Assembly: GCA_020850535.1 (NCBI GenBank)
Contig: JADZEM010000028.1
Location: 1-62,527, forward strand
From: Chloroflexota bacterium
GTDB taxonomy: Bacteria; Chloroflexota; UBA6077; JACCZL01
Direction: 5' to 3'
Length of the DNA: 62,527 nucleotides
The notes under the pieces were generated by a model. The model ran no database searches. It was not told the DNA's origin and saw only the letters and a list, made by a program, of their open reading frames with translations. Both the position numbers and the translations under genes were made by a program. Shown piece by piece: positions 26,032 to 36,200 of this stretch; positions within the stretch are counted from its first letter, which is position 1, and every line of letters starts with the position of its first letter.

Positions 26032-26541
26032 ATGCCGGCAACCCTTGAGTTCTATATGGTGCACCAGGTCATCCGTGGCAAGCTACGGGACGACTCCGGG
26101 CATCGCACCATCGACGTGCTCAACGCGGCGACCAGCCAGGTGGTCACCCTCACCGACGCCCTCTCCGCCAGCCTGCACGTCCAGGCCCCACCAACCCGGA
26201 TTCAGCAGGTCCGTGTGCGCCGCACCCAGGTCATGCTGATCGTGCCGCAGTCGGTCGAGCCGCTGCCGCCGCGCCAGTTCCGCGTCGGGTTCGTCGAGAA
26301 GAAGCCGATGGCCGTTGGCGTGGGCATCGGCCCGTTCATCGTCACCGGCACGATCCACATCAGCCCGACCGAGCCACAACCGCTCGCCGCCCTCGAACAC
26401 GATCCGAGCGGCCGATTCTTCATCCCGATCACCAAAGCCACCATGACCTCGCAGTACAACCCGAACTGGTCGCTCTCGGCAGACCTGATCTTCATGAACC
26501 GTGCAGCGATCACCTGTACCTATCCGCTCGCGACAGCATAG
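26032..26541 (+). CDS. Protein of unknown function, beta-rich
   Basis: The 169-residue product starts just after GGAGGCGGGAGG. It contains a VIRGKLRDDSGHRTIDVLNA opening, then PTRIQQVRVRRTQVMLIVPQ and FVEKKPMAVGVGIGPFIVTGTIH, and ends with FMNRAAITCTYPL. Regular alternation of hydrophobic residues suggests mostly beta strands, with no signal peptide or membrane segment. No known family was recognised. It is a monocistronic gene upstream of the degenerate GGDEF gene; 250 bases without clear genes separate them. Confidence 0.75.
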   Translation: MPATLEFYMVHQVIRGKLRDDSGHRTIDVLNAATSQVVTLTDALSASLHVQAPPTRIQQVRVRRTQVMLIVPQSVEPLPPRQFRVGFVEKKPMAVGVGIGPFIVTGTIHISPTEPQPLAALEHDPSGRFFIPITKATMTSQYNPNWSLSADLIFMNRAAITCTYPLATA

Positions 26542-26790
26542 ATTGGCGCCTGCAGCATGGGCGGAGCCCCAAACTCGTGCTCATCAGCAAGGCATCCGTC
26601 ACTCGGTTGCGGAAACACACGTTAGCCTCTATGGGGAGCAGCTCATCGTCGGAAGGGATATCGGCAAACAGATGATCGAGAACCCATCCGGCACAGACGG
26701 TCGAGCCGCGTCAGGACACGACGCCGTGCAGGCGTGTGCGTTCCTCGTTGACGGCGACCAACTCAGCAATCTGGCTCAGGTCACACGAGT

Positions 26791-27864
26791 ATGACTGTCG
26801 CATTGAGAGCAGCCCCACGCGCAGAGGATGCCGGCACGCTGGTCCTTCGGTACCAACAGCGCATGCGTGCCGAGCTACTCAGAAAGGCTGAAGACGAACG
26901 AGCGGGCCTGCTGCACCTGCGGCCTGGCTCGGTGACCGGGGCTGGCGCGCCACCCGCGGTCGAAGGGGTAATCGGCATGCTGTACGCGCTCCACGACCCA
27001 CGCCAGTTCATCGCGTCCGGCCTGCTGCTGGCGCTGGTCACGGGCGCCACCAGCGCGATCCTGATCTTCAGCCTGCCCGGCATCCTGCCGTACCTGGGCC
27101 TCGTGGCACTGGCGATCGTGCTGGTACACAGCGTCGCCACGCCGGTGCGAAAGACGGCGCTGATCCTGACAGCAGTCGTCGCCTCAGTGCAGGCAGTCGC
27201 CACGCTGGCGCTCGAGCCGATGTCGGCCGCCGCGGGGCTGGCCGCCGTGGCCGGCCTGATCGGGACCAGCTTCGTCGCGAGCCGCTACGGCTTCGCCTGC
27301 CGCCAGGAGGACGCCGAGCGCCGCCACACCCGGCGCGTCCTCGACGACATGCAGCCCGTCGATCACGATGCCGGCGTCCTCAAGTGGGCGCACGCGAGCC
27401 TCGTCTTCGACCGCGAGCTGTCCCGGGCGCACCGCTACGGGCACCCGCTGACGCTCCTGCGCGTCGTCGTCGAACGCTGGCAGATCGTCCGCGACGAGCT
27501 CGGGCCGGAGAAGGCGGCCGACGTGCTGGCCGAAGTCGGCCAGGTGTTGGTGAAGTCCAGCCGCGTCGTCGATATCGTCGCCTACCAGGGTGATGGCAAG
27601 TTCGACCTGCTCCTGCCAGACACCGCGGACCTCGGGGCGGTCGTCGTGGCTCGCCGCGTGAGCGCGCACGTCTCCCCTTACCCGAACGTGCATCTCCGGG
27701 TCGGCGTGGCCGCCGTGACCAAGTCGGAAGGCACGATTGACGAGCTGCTCCGGCAGGGCGAGGACGCGGCGATCATGGCGCGCAAGCTGAGCCGGCCGTT
27801 CACCGTGTATGGGGTGGACGTGCCGACGAAGGGCGCGAAGCGGCTGATGGCGGGCCGCCGCTAA
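26791..27864 (+). CDS. Membrane protein with degenerate GGDEF domain
   Basis: The 357-residue protein has a cytoplasmic N-terminus, then about four membrane segments (residues 75-170) and a C-terminal diguanylate-cyclase-like domain. In place of the GGDEF active-site motif it reads YQGDGKFDLLLP, so the catalytic acidic residues are changed, although the preceding FDRELSRAHRYGHPLTLLRVVV and the later RQGEDAAIMARKL regions still match the fold. It is therefore probably not a cyclase but could bind GTP, c-di-GMP or a partner. It is one of three c-di-GMP-type genes in the window. Confidence 0.85.
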   Translation: MTVALRAAPRAEDAGTLVLRYQQRMRAELLRKAEDERAGLLHLRPGSVTGAGAPPAVEGVIGMLYALHDPRQFIASGLLLALVTGATSAILIFSLPGILPYLGLVALAIVLVHSVATPVRKTALILTAVVASVQAVATLALEPMSAAAGLAAVAGLIGTSFVASRYGFACRQEDAERRHTRRVLDDMQPVDHDAGVLKWAHASLVFDRELSRAHRYGHPLTLLRVVVERWQIVRDELGPEKAADVLAEVGQVLVKSSRVVDIVAYQGDGKFDLLLPDTADLGAVVVARRVSAHVSPYPNVHLRVGVAAVTKSEGTIDELLRQGEDAAIMARKLSRPFTVYGVDVPTKGAKRLMAGRR

Positions 27865-28067
27865 CCCCTGCACCCGCCATTCTGTCAAAACGGCGATTCT
27901 GTCAGAGGGGGGATCCCGCCCGTGCCCTCGGGCCGCCCGACTCCCCGCCTCCAGCATCCGCTACGATCTCCCTCCGTCAGCCCGCGCGTCGGCCAGCCCC
28001 GCTGCCGACCACGACAACGGGCAGGGCAGCCGCCACCTGATTGCTGGCTGCCCTGGAGGGAGCACGG

Positions 28068-28856
28068 ATGGATCTGAGTCTGGCCGGCCGCGTGGCTGTC
28101 GTCACCGGGGGCGGCTCGGGAATCGGTGAGGCGGCCTGCCTCACCCTGGCCGAGGCCGGGGCAGCGGTCGCCGTCGTGGACGTGCGGCCGGAGCCTGCCC
28201 GCGCCGTGGCCGAAAAGATCACCGCGAGCGGCGGGAAGGCCATCGCGCTGACCGCCGACGTGCGCGACGAAGAGGCCGTCAGCGCGGCCATCACCCAGGC
28301 GGCCAGCACGCTCGGCGGCCTCAACATCGTGTTCGCGAACGCCGGCATCAACGGCATGCAGACGCCCATCGACGAGATGACGCTGGACGAGTGGAACGCC
28401 ACCATCGGCACCAACCTGACGGGCGTCTTCCTGACCGTCAAGCACAGCGTCCCCCACCTGCGAGACGCCGGCGGCGGCTCGATCATCATCACGGCGTCCG
28501 TCAACGGCAACACGCTCTTCTCGCTCCCGGGCTACGCAGCCTACTCGACCTCGAAGGCCGGGGCGGTCGCCTTCACCAAGATGGCGGCCCTGGAGCTGGC
28601 CCGCTGGGAGATCCGCGTCAACGCGATCCTGCCGGGGGCCATCCAGACGAACATCGGGGAGCGGACCTACCGTCGCAACCTGCATCGGGTGGACTACGGC
28701 TTCACGCCGCCGGAGAAGTGGCCGCCCCTGCGCGGCGAGTCTGCCGACGCCCGCGAGGTGGCCGATCTGGTGCACTTTCTGGCCTCGGACGCCAGCCGCT
28801 ACATGACCGGCGCGCAGATGCTGATCGACGCGGCCTACACGCTCTGGCGGGGCTAA
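28068..28856 (+). CDS. SDR-family oxidoreductase, tandem copy 1
   Basis: The 262-residue protein has VVTGGGSGIGEAACL, FANAGINGMQ, ITASVNGN (catalytic Ser region) and YSTSKAGAV (Tyr and Lys). Near the end TGAQMLIDAAYTLWRG closes the domain. It is a classical NAD(P)-dependent dehydrogenase of unknown substrate. A very similar gene follows after eleven bases. The ATG follows GGAGGGAGC. The two genes almost certainly form one operon arising by duplication. Confidence 0.93.
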   Translation: MDLSLAGRVAVVTGGGSGIGEAACLTLAEAGAAVAVVDVRPEPARAVAEKITASGGKAIALTADVRDEEAVSAAITQAASTLGGLNIVFANAGINGMQTPIDEMTLDEWNATIGTNLTGVFLTVKHSVPHLRDAGGGSIIITASVNGNTLFSLPGYAAYSTSKAGAVAFTKMAALELARWEIRVNAILPGAIQTNIGERTYRRNLHRVDYGFTPPEKWPPLRGESADAREVADLVHFLASDASRYMTGAQMLIDAAYTLWRG

Positions 28857-28867
28857 AGGACAGCGCT

Positions 28868-29662
28868 ATGGCTATGGATCTCGATCTCACCGGCCGGGTG
28901 GCCGTCGTCACCGGTGGCGGCTCGGGCATCGGCGCGGCCGCCTGCCTCAAGCTCGCGGAGGCCGGTGCGGCCGTCGCCATCCTCGATCTGCGCCCGGAGC
29001 CGGCCCAGGCCGTGGCGGCGCAGATCGCGGCGGCCGGCGGCAAGGCCCTGGCGCTCGCCGCCGACGTGCGCGACGAAGAGGCCGTCAGCGCGGCCATCAC
29101 CCAGGCGGCCAGCACACTCGGCGGCCTCAACATCGTGTTCGCCAACGCCGGCATCAACGGGATGCAGACGCCCATCGACGAGATGACGCTGGACGAGTGG
29201 AACGCCACCATCGGGCCGAACCTGACCGGCGCCTTCCTGACCGTCAAGCACAGTATCCCGCACCTGCGCGACGCCGGCGGCGGCTCCATCGTCGTGACGG
29301 CGTCCGTCAATGGGAATACGGTCTTTTCGCAGCCGGGTTACGCCGCCTACTCGACCTCGAAGGCTGGGGCGGTCGCCTTCACCAAGATGGCAGCGCTGGA
29401 GCTGGCCCGCTGGGAGATCCGCGTCAACGCGATCCTGCCGGGGGCGGTCCAGACGAACATTGCGGAGCGGACCTACCGCCGCAACCTGCATCGTGTGGAC
29501 TACGGGTTTCACCGGCCCGAGAAGTGGCCGCCATTGCGGGGCGCGCCGGCCGCCGCCAGCGAGATCGCCGACCTGGTCCTCTTCCTGGCCTCGGACGCCA
29601 GCCGCTACATGACCGGCGCCCAGCTCCTCTGCGACGGCGCATCGTCGCTCTGGCGCGGCTGA
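28868..29662 (+). CDS. SDR-family oxidoreductase, tandem copy 2
   Basis: The 264-residue protein repeats nearly the whole of the preceding SDR: VVTGGGSGIGAAACLK, FANAGINGMQ, YSTSKAGAVAF and VQTNIAERTYRRNL. The middle third (from DVRDEEAVSAAIT through DEWNATIG) is almost identical at the DNA level, while N- and C-terminal thirds are more diverged, which points to recent duplication or gene conversion. AAAGGA from the upstream stop region serves as ribosome binding site. Both copies keep the Ser/Tyr/Lys residues, so both could be active. Confidence 0.93.
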   Translation: MAMDLDLTGRVAVVTGGGSGIGAAACLKLAEAGAAVAILDLRPEPAQAVAAQIAAAGGKALALAADVRDEEAVSAAITQAASTLGGLNIVFANAGINGMQTPIDEMTLDEWNATIGPNLTGAFLTVKHSIPHLRDAGGGSIVVTASVNGNTVFSQPGYAAYSTSKAGAVAFTKMAALELARWEIRVNAILPGAVQTNIAERTYRRNLHRVDYGFHRPEKWPPLRGAPAAASEIADLVLFLASDASRYMTGAQLLCDGASSLWRG

Positions 29663-29675
29663 GGTCGAGTTATCC

Positions 29676-29723
29676 GTTCTCAGGTGTCAGAGGGGCGGGC
29701 GCAACCCTCTGACACCTGAGAAC
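29676..29723. terminator. Perfect 19-bp hairpin between converging genes
   Basis: The arms GTTCTCAGGTGTCAGAGGG and its exact complement are separated by 10 bases. It lies just after the second SDR stop and just before the end of the convergent aminotransferase, so it can serve as a bidirectional terminator. No T-run is present. Confidence 0.6.
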
Positions 29724-29736
29724 TGACGACTGACAG

Positions 29737-30903
29737 CTACGCGAGCGTCTTCGCCAGGGCCGCGATCCGGTCCAGCGCCTTCTGGATGTTCGGGATCGAG
29801 TTGGCGTAGGACAAGCGCAGGTAGCCCTCGCCATACTCCCCGAAGGCCGTCCCGCTGAGCACCGCCACGCCGGCCTCGTTCAGGATGCGGTCCGCCAGCT
29901 CCTTGCTCGGCAGGCCCAGCCCGGTGATGTTCGGGAAGACGTAGAACGCCCCGAGCGGCTTCTTGCAGGTGATGCCCGGGATCGCGTTCAGGCCGTCCAC
30001 GATGTAGTCGCGCCGCTGCTCGAACTCCTTGACCATCTGGTCCACGCAGTCCTGCGGGCCAGTCAGCGCCGCGAGGCCCGCCATCTGGGTGGCAGCATTG
30101 GTGCAGGACACCGAGTTGACGGCCAGCCGGTCGATGTGCGGGATCAGCTCCTCGGGGAAGATGCCGTAGCCCAGCCGCCAGCCGGTCATCGCGTAGGTCT
30201 TCGAGAAGCCGTCCAGGATGATGGTGCGGTCCAGCAGGTCCGGCTCCGCCGCCACGCTGTAGTGCTCGCCGCTGTAGAGGATGCGGCTGTAGATCTCGTC
30301 CGACATGATGTAGCAGTCGTGGTTGCGAAGGATGTTTGCGACCGCCTCGATGTCGGTCTTGTCCAGAAAGCCGCCGGTCGGGTTGGCCGGCGAGTTGAGG
30401 ATCACCAGCTTCGTCTTCGGCGTCAGGCGGGAGGCCAGATCCTCGGGCGCGAAGGTGAAGTTGCGCTCCTCGAGCAGCGGCAGCCGCACCACCTTCGCCC
30501 CGACGACCCGCGTCATCGACTCGTAGATCGGGAAGCTCGGGTCCGGGACGATGACCTCGTCACCCTCCTGGCAGAGCGCCATGATCGTCCAGAACATGAT
30601 CGGCTTGCCGCCGGGCGCCACGCAGACGTTCTGACGCGAGACCGAGATGCCGCGCGTCTTCGAGATGTATTCGGCGATGGCGTCTCGGAACTGCGGAATG
30701 CCGAGGGCCGGCACGTAATGGGTGTACCCATCGCGCAGGGCCTGGATGCCAGCCTCCGTAACGTGGGCCGGCGTGTCGAAGTCCGGCTCTCCGATCTGGA
30801 GATGGACGATGTCCCGCCCTTCGGCCTCCAGCGCCCGGGCACGAGCCAGCACGTCAAACGCGCTCTCGGTGCCGATGCGAGACATACGATCTGCGAGCTT
30901 CAT
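29737..30903 (-). CDS. Class I/II pyridoxal-phosphate aminotransferase (aspartate-type)
   Basis: The 388-residue enzyme has the fold-type I aminotransferase motifs: LQIGEPDFDTPAHV, NSPANPTGGF, SDEIYSRILY and the PLP lysine in DGFSKTYAMTGWRLGY, followed by AFYVFPNI and the substrate-carboxylate arginine region LRLSYANS. Such enzymes transfer amino groups to 2-oxo acids, mostly aspartate or aromatic acids. The start MKLADRMSRIG was chosen over a distant ATG because it fits the family and GGAAGGGG is upstream. Convergent with the SDR operon. Confidence 0.95.
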   Translation of the reverse strand: MKLADRMSRIGTESAFDVLARARALEAEGRDIVHLQIGEPDFDTPAHVTEAGIQALRDGYTHYVPALGIPQFRDAIAEYISKTRGISVSRQNVCVAPGGKPIMFWTIMALCQEGDEVIVPDPSFPIYESMTRVVGAKVVRLPLLEERNFTFAPEDLASRLTPKTKLVILNSPANPTGGFLDKTDIEAVANILRNHDCYIMSDEIYSRILYSGEHYSVAAEPDLLDRTIILDGFSKTYAMTGWRLGYGIFPEELIPHIDRLAVNSVSCTNAATQMAGLAALTGPQDCVDQMVKEFEQRRDYIVDGLNAIPGITCKKPLGAFYVFPNITGLGLPSKELADRILNEAGVAVLSGTAFGEYGEGYLRLSYANSIPNIQKALDRIAALAKTLA

Positions 30904-31093
30904 TCCCGAGGTTCCCCTTCCAGGTAGGCCGCGCGCCACACGCAGGCGTGCAGCCGCCGGCCCATCGATCCGGCCTGTCAGATGCGCACTGCTGCCAATT
31001 CTACGACGCGCAGGGAGCCGGCAGGCGACGAGCACGCCCAACGACCGGCACCCAACCGACGCTACAGAGGAATCTCTATGGCAAGGCCGGGGT

Positions 31094-33040
31094 TTACCTC
31101 AACCCCCGCTCCGGGAATCCTTCGCCCGGCGGCGAGCTGGCATCGGCCGGCTCCGGCACGAGCGCGGCGATGGCCGCCCGGAGCCGGCCCAGCGTCGTCG
31201 GCTTGGACAGCACCAGATCGACGCCCTCGGGCTGCTCGCCGGCCGCGCTCATCAGGTCGCCAAAGCCCGTCAGCATCAGCACCGGCGTCGTCGGATGCTG
31301 CCGCTTCACCAACTGCGCCAGCTCGTCGCCGCCCATCTCCGGCATGGCGCGATCCGTCATGATCAGGTCGTAGGCGGTCGTGCCCAGCATCGACGCAGCT
31401 TCGACGCCAGTTGAGGCAACATCGACGCAGTGCTGGTCGATCTCCAGGAAGCGGCGCACGGCATCGCGGACCATCGGCTCGTCGTCCACGACCAGCACCC
31501 GCAGGATGCGCGCCGCCTCCGTGCGGGAAGCCCCCTGGCGGGGGGCGTCCGTGGCCGACGCGGCGGGCACATCCTGGCCACTCGGCAGCCGGAGGCGGAT
31601 CGTCGTGCCCAGGTCCACCGCCGACTCGATCTCGATGCTGCCGCCGAGCCGCTGGATGGTCCCCTGCACCAGCCCCAGCCCGAGACCGGTGCCGCGGTCG
31701 CCTTTGGTGGTGAAGAACGGTTCGAGGCACTGTCGGCGGACGTCGTCGGACATGCCGACGCCCGTGTCGGCCACCTCGACGAGGACGTGAGCATCGTCGA
31801 CCCGGGCGCGGAGGGCGATCTCGCCGTCGCGCTCCAGGGCATCCACCGCGTTGAGTATGAGGTTCACCAGCGCGTCGCGCAGGTCGGCGGGGCTGCCGTT
31901 GAGCGGCGGCACGTCGTGAACCTCCACGAGGATATCGATGGTCAGTCCGCGCGCCTGCGCCTGATCTTTCCAGCGGGGCCGCGTCAGCGAGATCGCCTGC
32001 GCGATGACGTCCGGGACGTGGACCGGACCCACACTGTCGCCGTTCTGGCGTCGGCGGTAGAAGTCGCGCAGGCGTGCGACTACGCCGGCCGCGCCCTGGG
32101 CAGCGGTGTTGATGGCGCGGACGTACTCCAGCGTCACGGCGCGGTCTTCGAGGAGAGCCGGCTCCTCCAGGAGCAAGTCGCTGTAGCCGAGGATCGGGCC
32201 GAGGGCATTGTTGAAGTCGTGCGCGATACCGCTGGCAAGCTGACCCAGCGCACCGATCCGCTCCTGCTCGATGAGCTGCTGCTGGGTCGCGCGGAGCTCG
32301 GAGAGGGTCGATTCGAGGCGGAGGTTGGCATCTCGCAGCTCTTGCTCCGCGAAGACGCGGTCCGTGATGTCGATCACAGTCGCCAGGATGTGCGGCTCCC
32401 CGCCGACCTGGACGATCTGCGTCGAGATCAACCCATGACGCAGCGCCCCGCTGCTCGTCCGAAACCGAAGGTCGGCGTTGACCAACGTACCCGGATGTCT
32501 GGCCTGCTCGCGCATCGCCTCCCGCTCGACGGGGTCGATCAGGCGCAGCTCGTCGGCGGTCCGCCCGATGACCTCAGCCGCCGTGAGGCCCATCGTCGCC
32601 AGCCAGCTCTCGTTGACGGACACAAACGTCTGGTCGGACAGCCGCAGCAGGGCCATGCCGGCCGGGCTGGCTCGGAACGCCACCTGGAACCGCTCCTCAG
32701 AGGCGTGCGCCTCGGCTTCGGCACGGGCGCGCTCGGCCATCTCCTGTTCGAGATGGCGATGCGAGGCCTCCCGATCGTGCAGCGCGGAGCGCGTGGCGCC
32801 TGCGGCGGCCCCGCGCGCATCGTCCACATCGTTCAGCCTCCGCGCGCTGAGCCAGATCATGACGGTGAAGATCACCATAGTCGACGTGGCAAACAGCGCC
32901 AGCCCGACCTCGCTGACGAGCAGCGGCACGCCCAGCGCCCAGCCGGCCAGGACCGCAAGCGCGACGACGACGGTCATCGCGCAGATGGCGCGCACAGCGG
33001 CCGGCGCCCACGGGATCACCGGCCGGCCCCGGCAGCCCAC
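31094..33040 (-). CDS. Hybrid sensor histidine kinase/response regulator
   Basis: The 648-residue protein has two N-terminal membrane segments (about residues 10-65), a coiled region, a PAS domain (about 118-245), a histidine-kinase phosphoacceptor helix with GIAHDFNNALG (His about 277), an ATPase domain with NLILNAVDAL, DTGVGMS and GTGLGLGLV, and a C-terminal receiver domain with VLVVDDEPMV, the phospho-Asp in MTDRAMPEMGG, and LSKP. It is therefore a self-contained sensor and phosphorelay. Its output is unknown since no DNA-binding partner lies alongside. Confidence 0.94.
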   Translation of the reverse strand: MGCRGRPVIPWAPAAVRAICAMTVVVALAVLAGWALGVPLLVSEVGLALFATSTMVIFTVMIWLSARRLNDVDDARGAAAGATRSALHDREASHRHLEQEMAERARAEAEAHASEERFQVAFRASPAGMALLRLSDQTFVSVNESWLATMGLTAAEVIGRTADELRLIDPVEREAMREQARHPGTLVNADLRFRTSSGALRHGLISTQIVQVGGEPHILATVIDITDRVFAEQELRDANLRLESTLSELRATQQQLIEQERIGALGQLASGIAHDFNNALGPILGYSDLLLEEPALLEDRAVTLEYVRAINTAAQGAAGVVARLRDFYRRRQNGDSVGPVHVPDVIAQAISLTRPRWKDQAQARGLTIDILVEVHDVPPLNGSPADLRDALVNLILNAVDALERDGEIALRARVDDAHVLVEVADTGVGMSDDVRRQCLEPFFTTKGDRGTGLGLGLVQGTIQRLGGSIEIESAVDLGTTIRLRLPSGQDVPAASATDAPRQGASRTEAARILRVLVVDDEPMVRDAVRRFLEIDQHCVDVASTGVEAASMLGTTAYDLIMTDRAMPEMGGDELAQLVKRQHPTTPVLMLTGFGDLMSAAGEQPEGVDLVLSKPTTLGRLRAAIAALVPEPADASSPPGEGFPERGLR

Positions 33041-33295
33041 GACTGCCCCATCCGGGGACCGCCGCTAGCGGGCACAGACCAGCTCGTGCCTGGTCGGATC
33101 ACGCCGAGAGCCACTGCCTCCTGCCGTCACGTCAACCTTGGCCGCGCACAACAGGTCGTACGCGCGAGGAACTCGTCCGCCTGAACGTCGTGCCGTCCAG
33201 AGGCCAACACAGATGGTAGCATCCTTGATCGCGTGATTGCCGTCGCCGGTCGAATGCATGCCAACCTCTGCGGGGCAGTTCAGGGCGTCGCGGCG

Positions 33296-36200
33296 TCAGC
33301 GCCCGAACTGGGCGCGGCGCTCCTCGGCGGACTCACGGGCGGCCGCTGCCAGCTCCGGCTGGCCAAGCTCGTCGTACAGGTTCGCCAGCTCCAGCAGCGC
33401 CCACGGCGCGCGCGGGGCCGTCTCGGCCAGCCGTCGCAGCTCGTGGACGGCGGCCTCTGTGCCCCCGCGCGTGCGGCGTATCGCCTGAACCATCTGCTGG
33501 ACCGGCTCCGGGTCGTCCGGACGCAGCTCGGCCAGCGCCACGAGCGCCACGCTGGCCCGGTCCCACTGATCGCGGCCGCGGGCCTCCTGAGACCAGCTCC
33601 GGAGCGCGCTCGCGCCCGTCGTGCCGGCCTCGCGCCAGGCCAGGGCCGCCTCGCGCCACAGCCCAAGATCCTTGCTGACGCGGCCAAGCTGATACAGCGA
33701 GTACCAGTCGCCGCCGGAGGTGCGGATGCGGGCCTCTCCCAGGTACTCCCGGCCGCGCCCGATATCGCCCCGCCCCAGGGAGACCTCTGCCAGATTTCGC
33801 CAGATGGCGGCGTCGCGGTCGTCGGCCGCCAGCGCCCGGCGCAGGAACAGGTCGGCGCGGGCGAGGATCGGCTCACGGTCCTCGCGGCGCAGGTTGTCCG
33901 TGAGGGTGGCGCGCGCCCGTTCGACAGCGCCCAGGTTCAGCAGCAGGATGCTGGAGAGCGGCGTCAGCGTGAACGTCACCAGGGCGACGAGCGCAAGCCC
34001 GGCCGCCAGCGGCGTCGAGAAGACGGGGCGGACCCAGGCCAGCACCCCCCGCTCAGGCAGCTGCTCCAGGGCCGGCCGCATCCGGCCCGGCGGCGTCTGG
34101 CGGCGGTCCACCCGGCTGGCCGCGACCAGCAGCCCCAGCGCGACCATCAGCAGCACGTTGCCGACGCTCGTCAGCAGCACGACTTCCGTCAGCCCTTCGA
34201 ACAACTGCACCAGGGCCGCGCCGCCCGCCGAGAGCGCCACACTCCAGGCCAGCGGCGTCCGGGCGTTGGCGACGGCCCGCCGCGCGATGAACAACAGGGC
34301 CATCGTCAGGCTCACCAGCCCGAGCGCTCCGAGGAGGCCCTGTTCGAGGTACGCCTGGATGTAGGCGTTGTGGGCGTGGCTGAAGTTCGGGCCGATGGTC
34401 AGCATGGACGCTTCGTACACGTCGCGGACGGCCCGCTGCCCCAGCCCGACGCCCGTAAAGGCGAAGTCGTGGAGGATCGCGGCGGCGTTCTGCCAGAAGC
34501 GAATCTTCACGGAAAGCGGCAGGGCGTCCGGCGCGCCCAGGCCACCGAGCTGCCGCTCGACCAGCAGCCACAGCCCGACCAGCACGAACGGCGTCGCCAG
34601 CAGCGGCCAGCCGTAGCGCAGCCCGAGCAGCACGACGATCAGGGCCAGCACGCTCACCAGCGAGCTGCGGCTGCCGCTGACGATCACGACGCCCAGAAAC
34701 AGCAGCACCAGCGCGAAGCAGGCGAGGCGGGTCTTGCGGCGGGCGGCGGCGAGCGCCGGGCCGATGGCCAGCGCCAGCCCGAAGGTCGCCAGCGCGCCCA
34801 CGCCCGAGGCGCGGAACCGGAACCGCTGGAGCGCCTCTGACGCGCCAAGCACCAGTTGACGCAGCCCATCCGTCGCGGCGATCAGCCCATCCAGCGGGCC
34901 GCCCGGCGCGCCCCAGGGCAGATAGGGCGCGGTCACGAACAGCATCAGCACGCTGCCCGCCGCCGCCACACCCAGCGTCAGCGCCAGCGCACCGCGCAGC
35001 CGCCGCTGGGTGGTCGCATGGTGCACGATCAGCCAGTACAGCGCGATGCTCGCCACCAGGCCGTTCAGGCGAATGCTGCCCTGGAGCGGGCTGGAGGTGA
35101 TGAGCATTCCGAGCACGCCGCCGGCCGCGAACAGCCCGATGGGGACGCTGAACGGCGTCGGCGCCAGGAGCTGACCGGTTCGCACCAGCCTGAGCAGCCA
35201 GGGCCCGACCACCAGCAGGGCCGGCCAGGACGTGCCGGCCGGGCTCATCAGCAGGAGCACCACGACCGGCAGGATGTACCACGGCTCCAGCGCCAGCGCG
35301 CGGTCTGCCGCATCTGCCAGCCCGTGGCGGGCACGCTCGACCATGACCTGGATCGGGGCGCGGGCGTCTGGCAGCGCCACCGTGCCCGGCGTCAGCGTCA
35401 TCGTCGCGGCGGTGGGGCCAGCCCGCGGGACGGCGTTCCACCCCAGCGACGCGCCTGTGCCGAGTGCGTGTGCCCCGGCGGCCGGCGCCGGCAGCGTGGG
35501 CAACTGCGGTGGCGCCGCGCCGTCCCGCGCGATCTGCCAGAGCACCCGGCGGACCTCGGTGCGGTCGCCGTTGGCGCCGGCAGCCGCCAGATCGTCCACG
35601 GCCTGGGCCAGCTCGCCCTGGGAGAGCGTCCGCCGGATCCCGAGCACCCGCATCACCTGGGGGTGCGGCGTCGGCTGGGTGTACTCCTCGGCGCTGTGGA
35701 GCACCTCGCGGAGCTTCTCGCCGGGGCGGGGGCCGGTGATGACGATGGGGATGTCGATGTCCGGGCGCAGGCCACGCAGGCGGATCAGCCGACGGGCCAG
35801 GTCGAGGATGTTGATCTCCTCGCCCATGTCCAGCAGGAAGACGTCGTTGCCGGTGGTGAAGTTGGCCGCCTGGACGATCAGGCTGGCCGCCTCCGAGATC
35901 GTCATGAAGTAGCGGGACATGGTCGGATCGGTGATGGTGACCGGGCCGCCAAGGTCGATCTGCTTGGTGAACGTCGGGACCACGCTGCCCCGGCTCCCGA
36001 GGACGTTTCCGAAGCGGACGGCGGTGTAGAGCGTATTCGGCGCGCGCATCGAGGTGCCGATCAGCTCGCAGACCCGCTTGCTGGCCCCCATCACGCTGCT
36101 CGGCTCGACGGCCTTGTCGCTGGAGACCAGCACGAATCGCTCGGCCCCGAACTCGCCGGCCAGCCGCATCATCAGGCGCGTCCCGCCGACGTTCACGCGG

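Noticed and set aside
26501-26794. 97-codon frame between two genes
   Set aside because: It overlaps the end of the previous gene, has no ribosome binding site and no protein-like pattern.
32800-34840. Plus-strand long frames across the kinase and fusion genes
   Set aside because: They are antisense to well-supported proteins and have a low-complexity composition.
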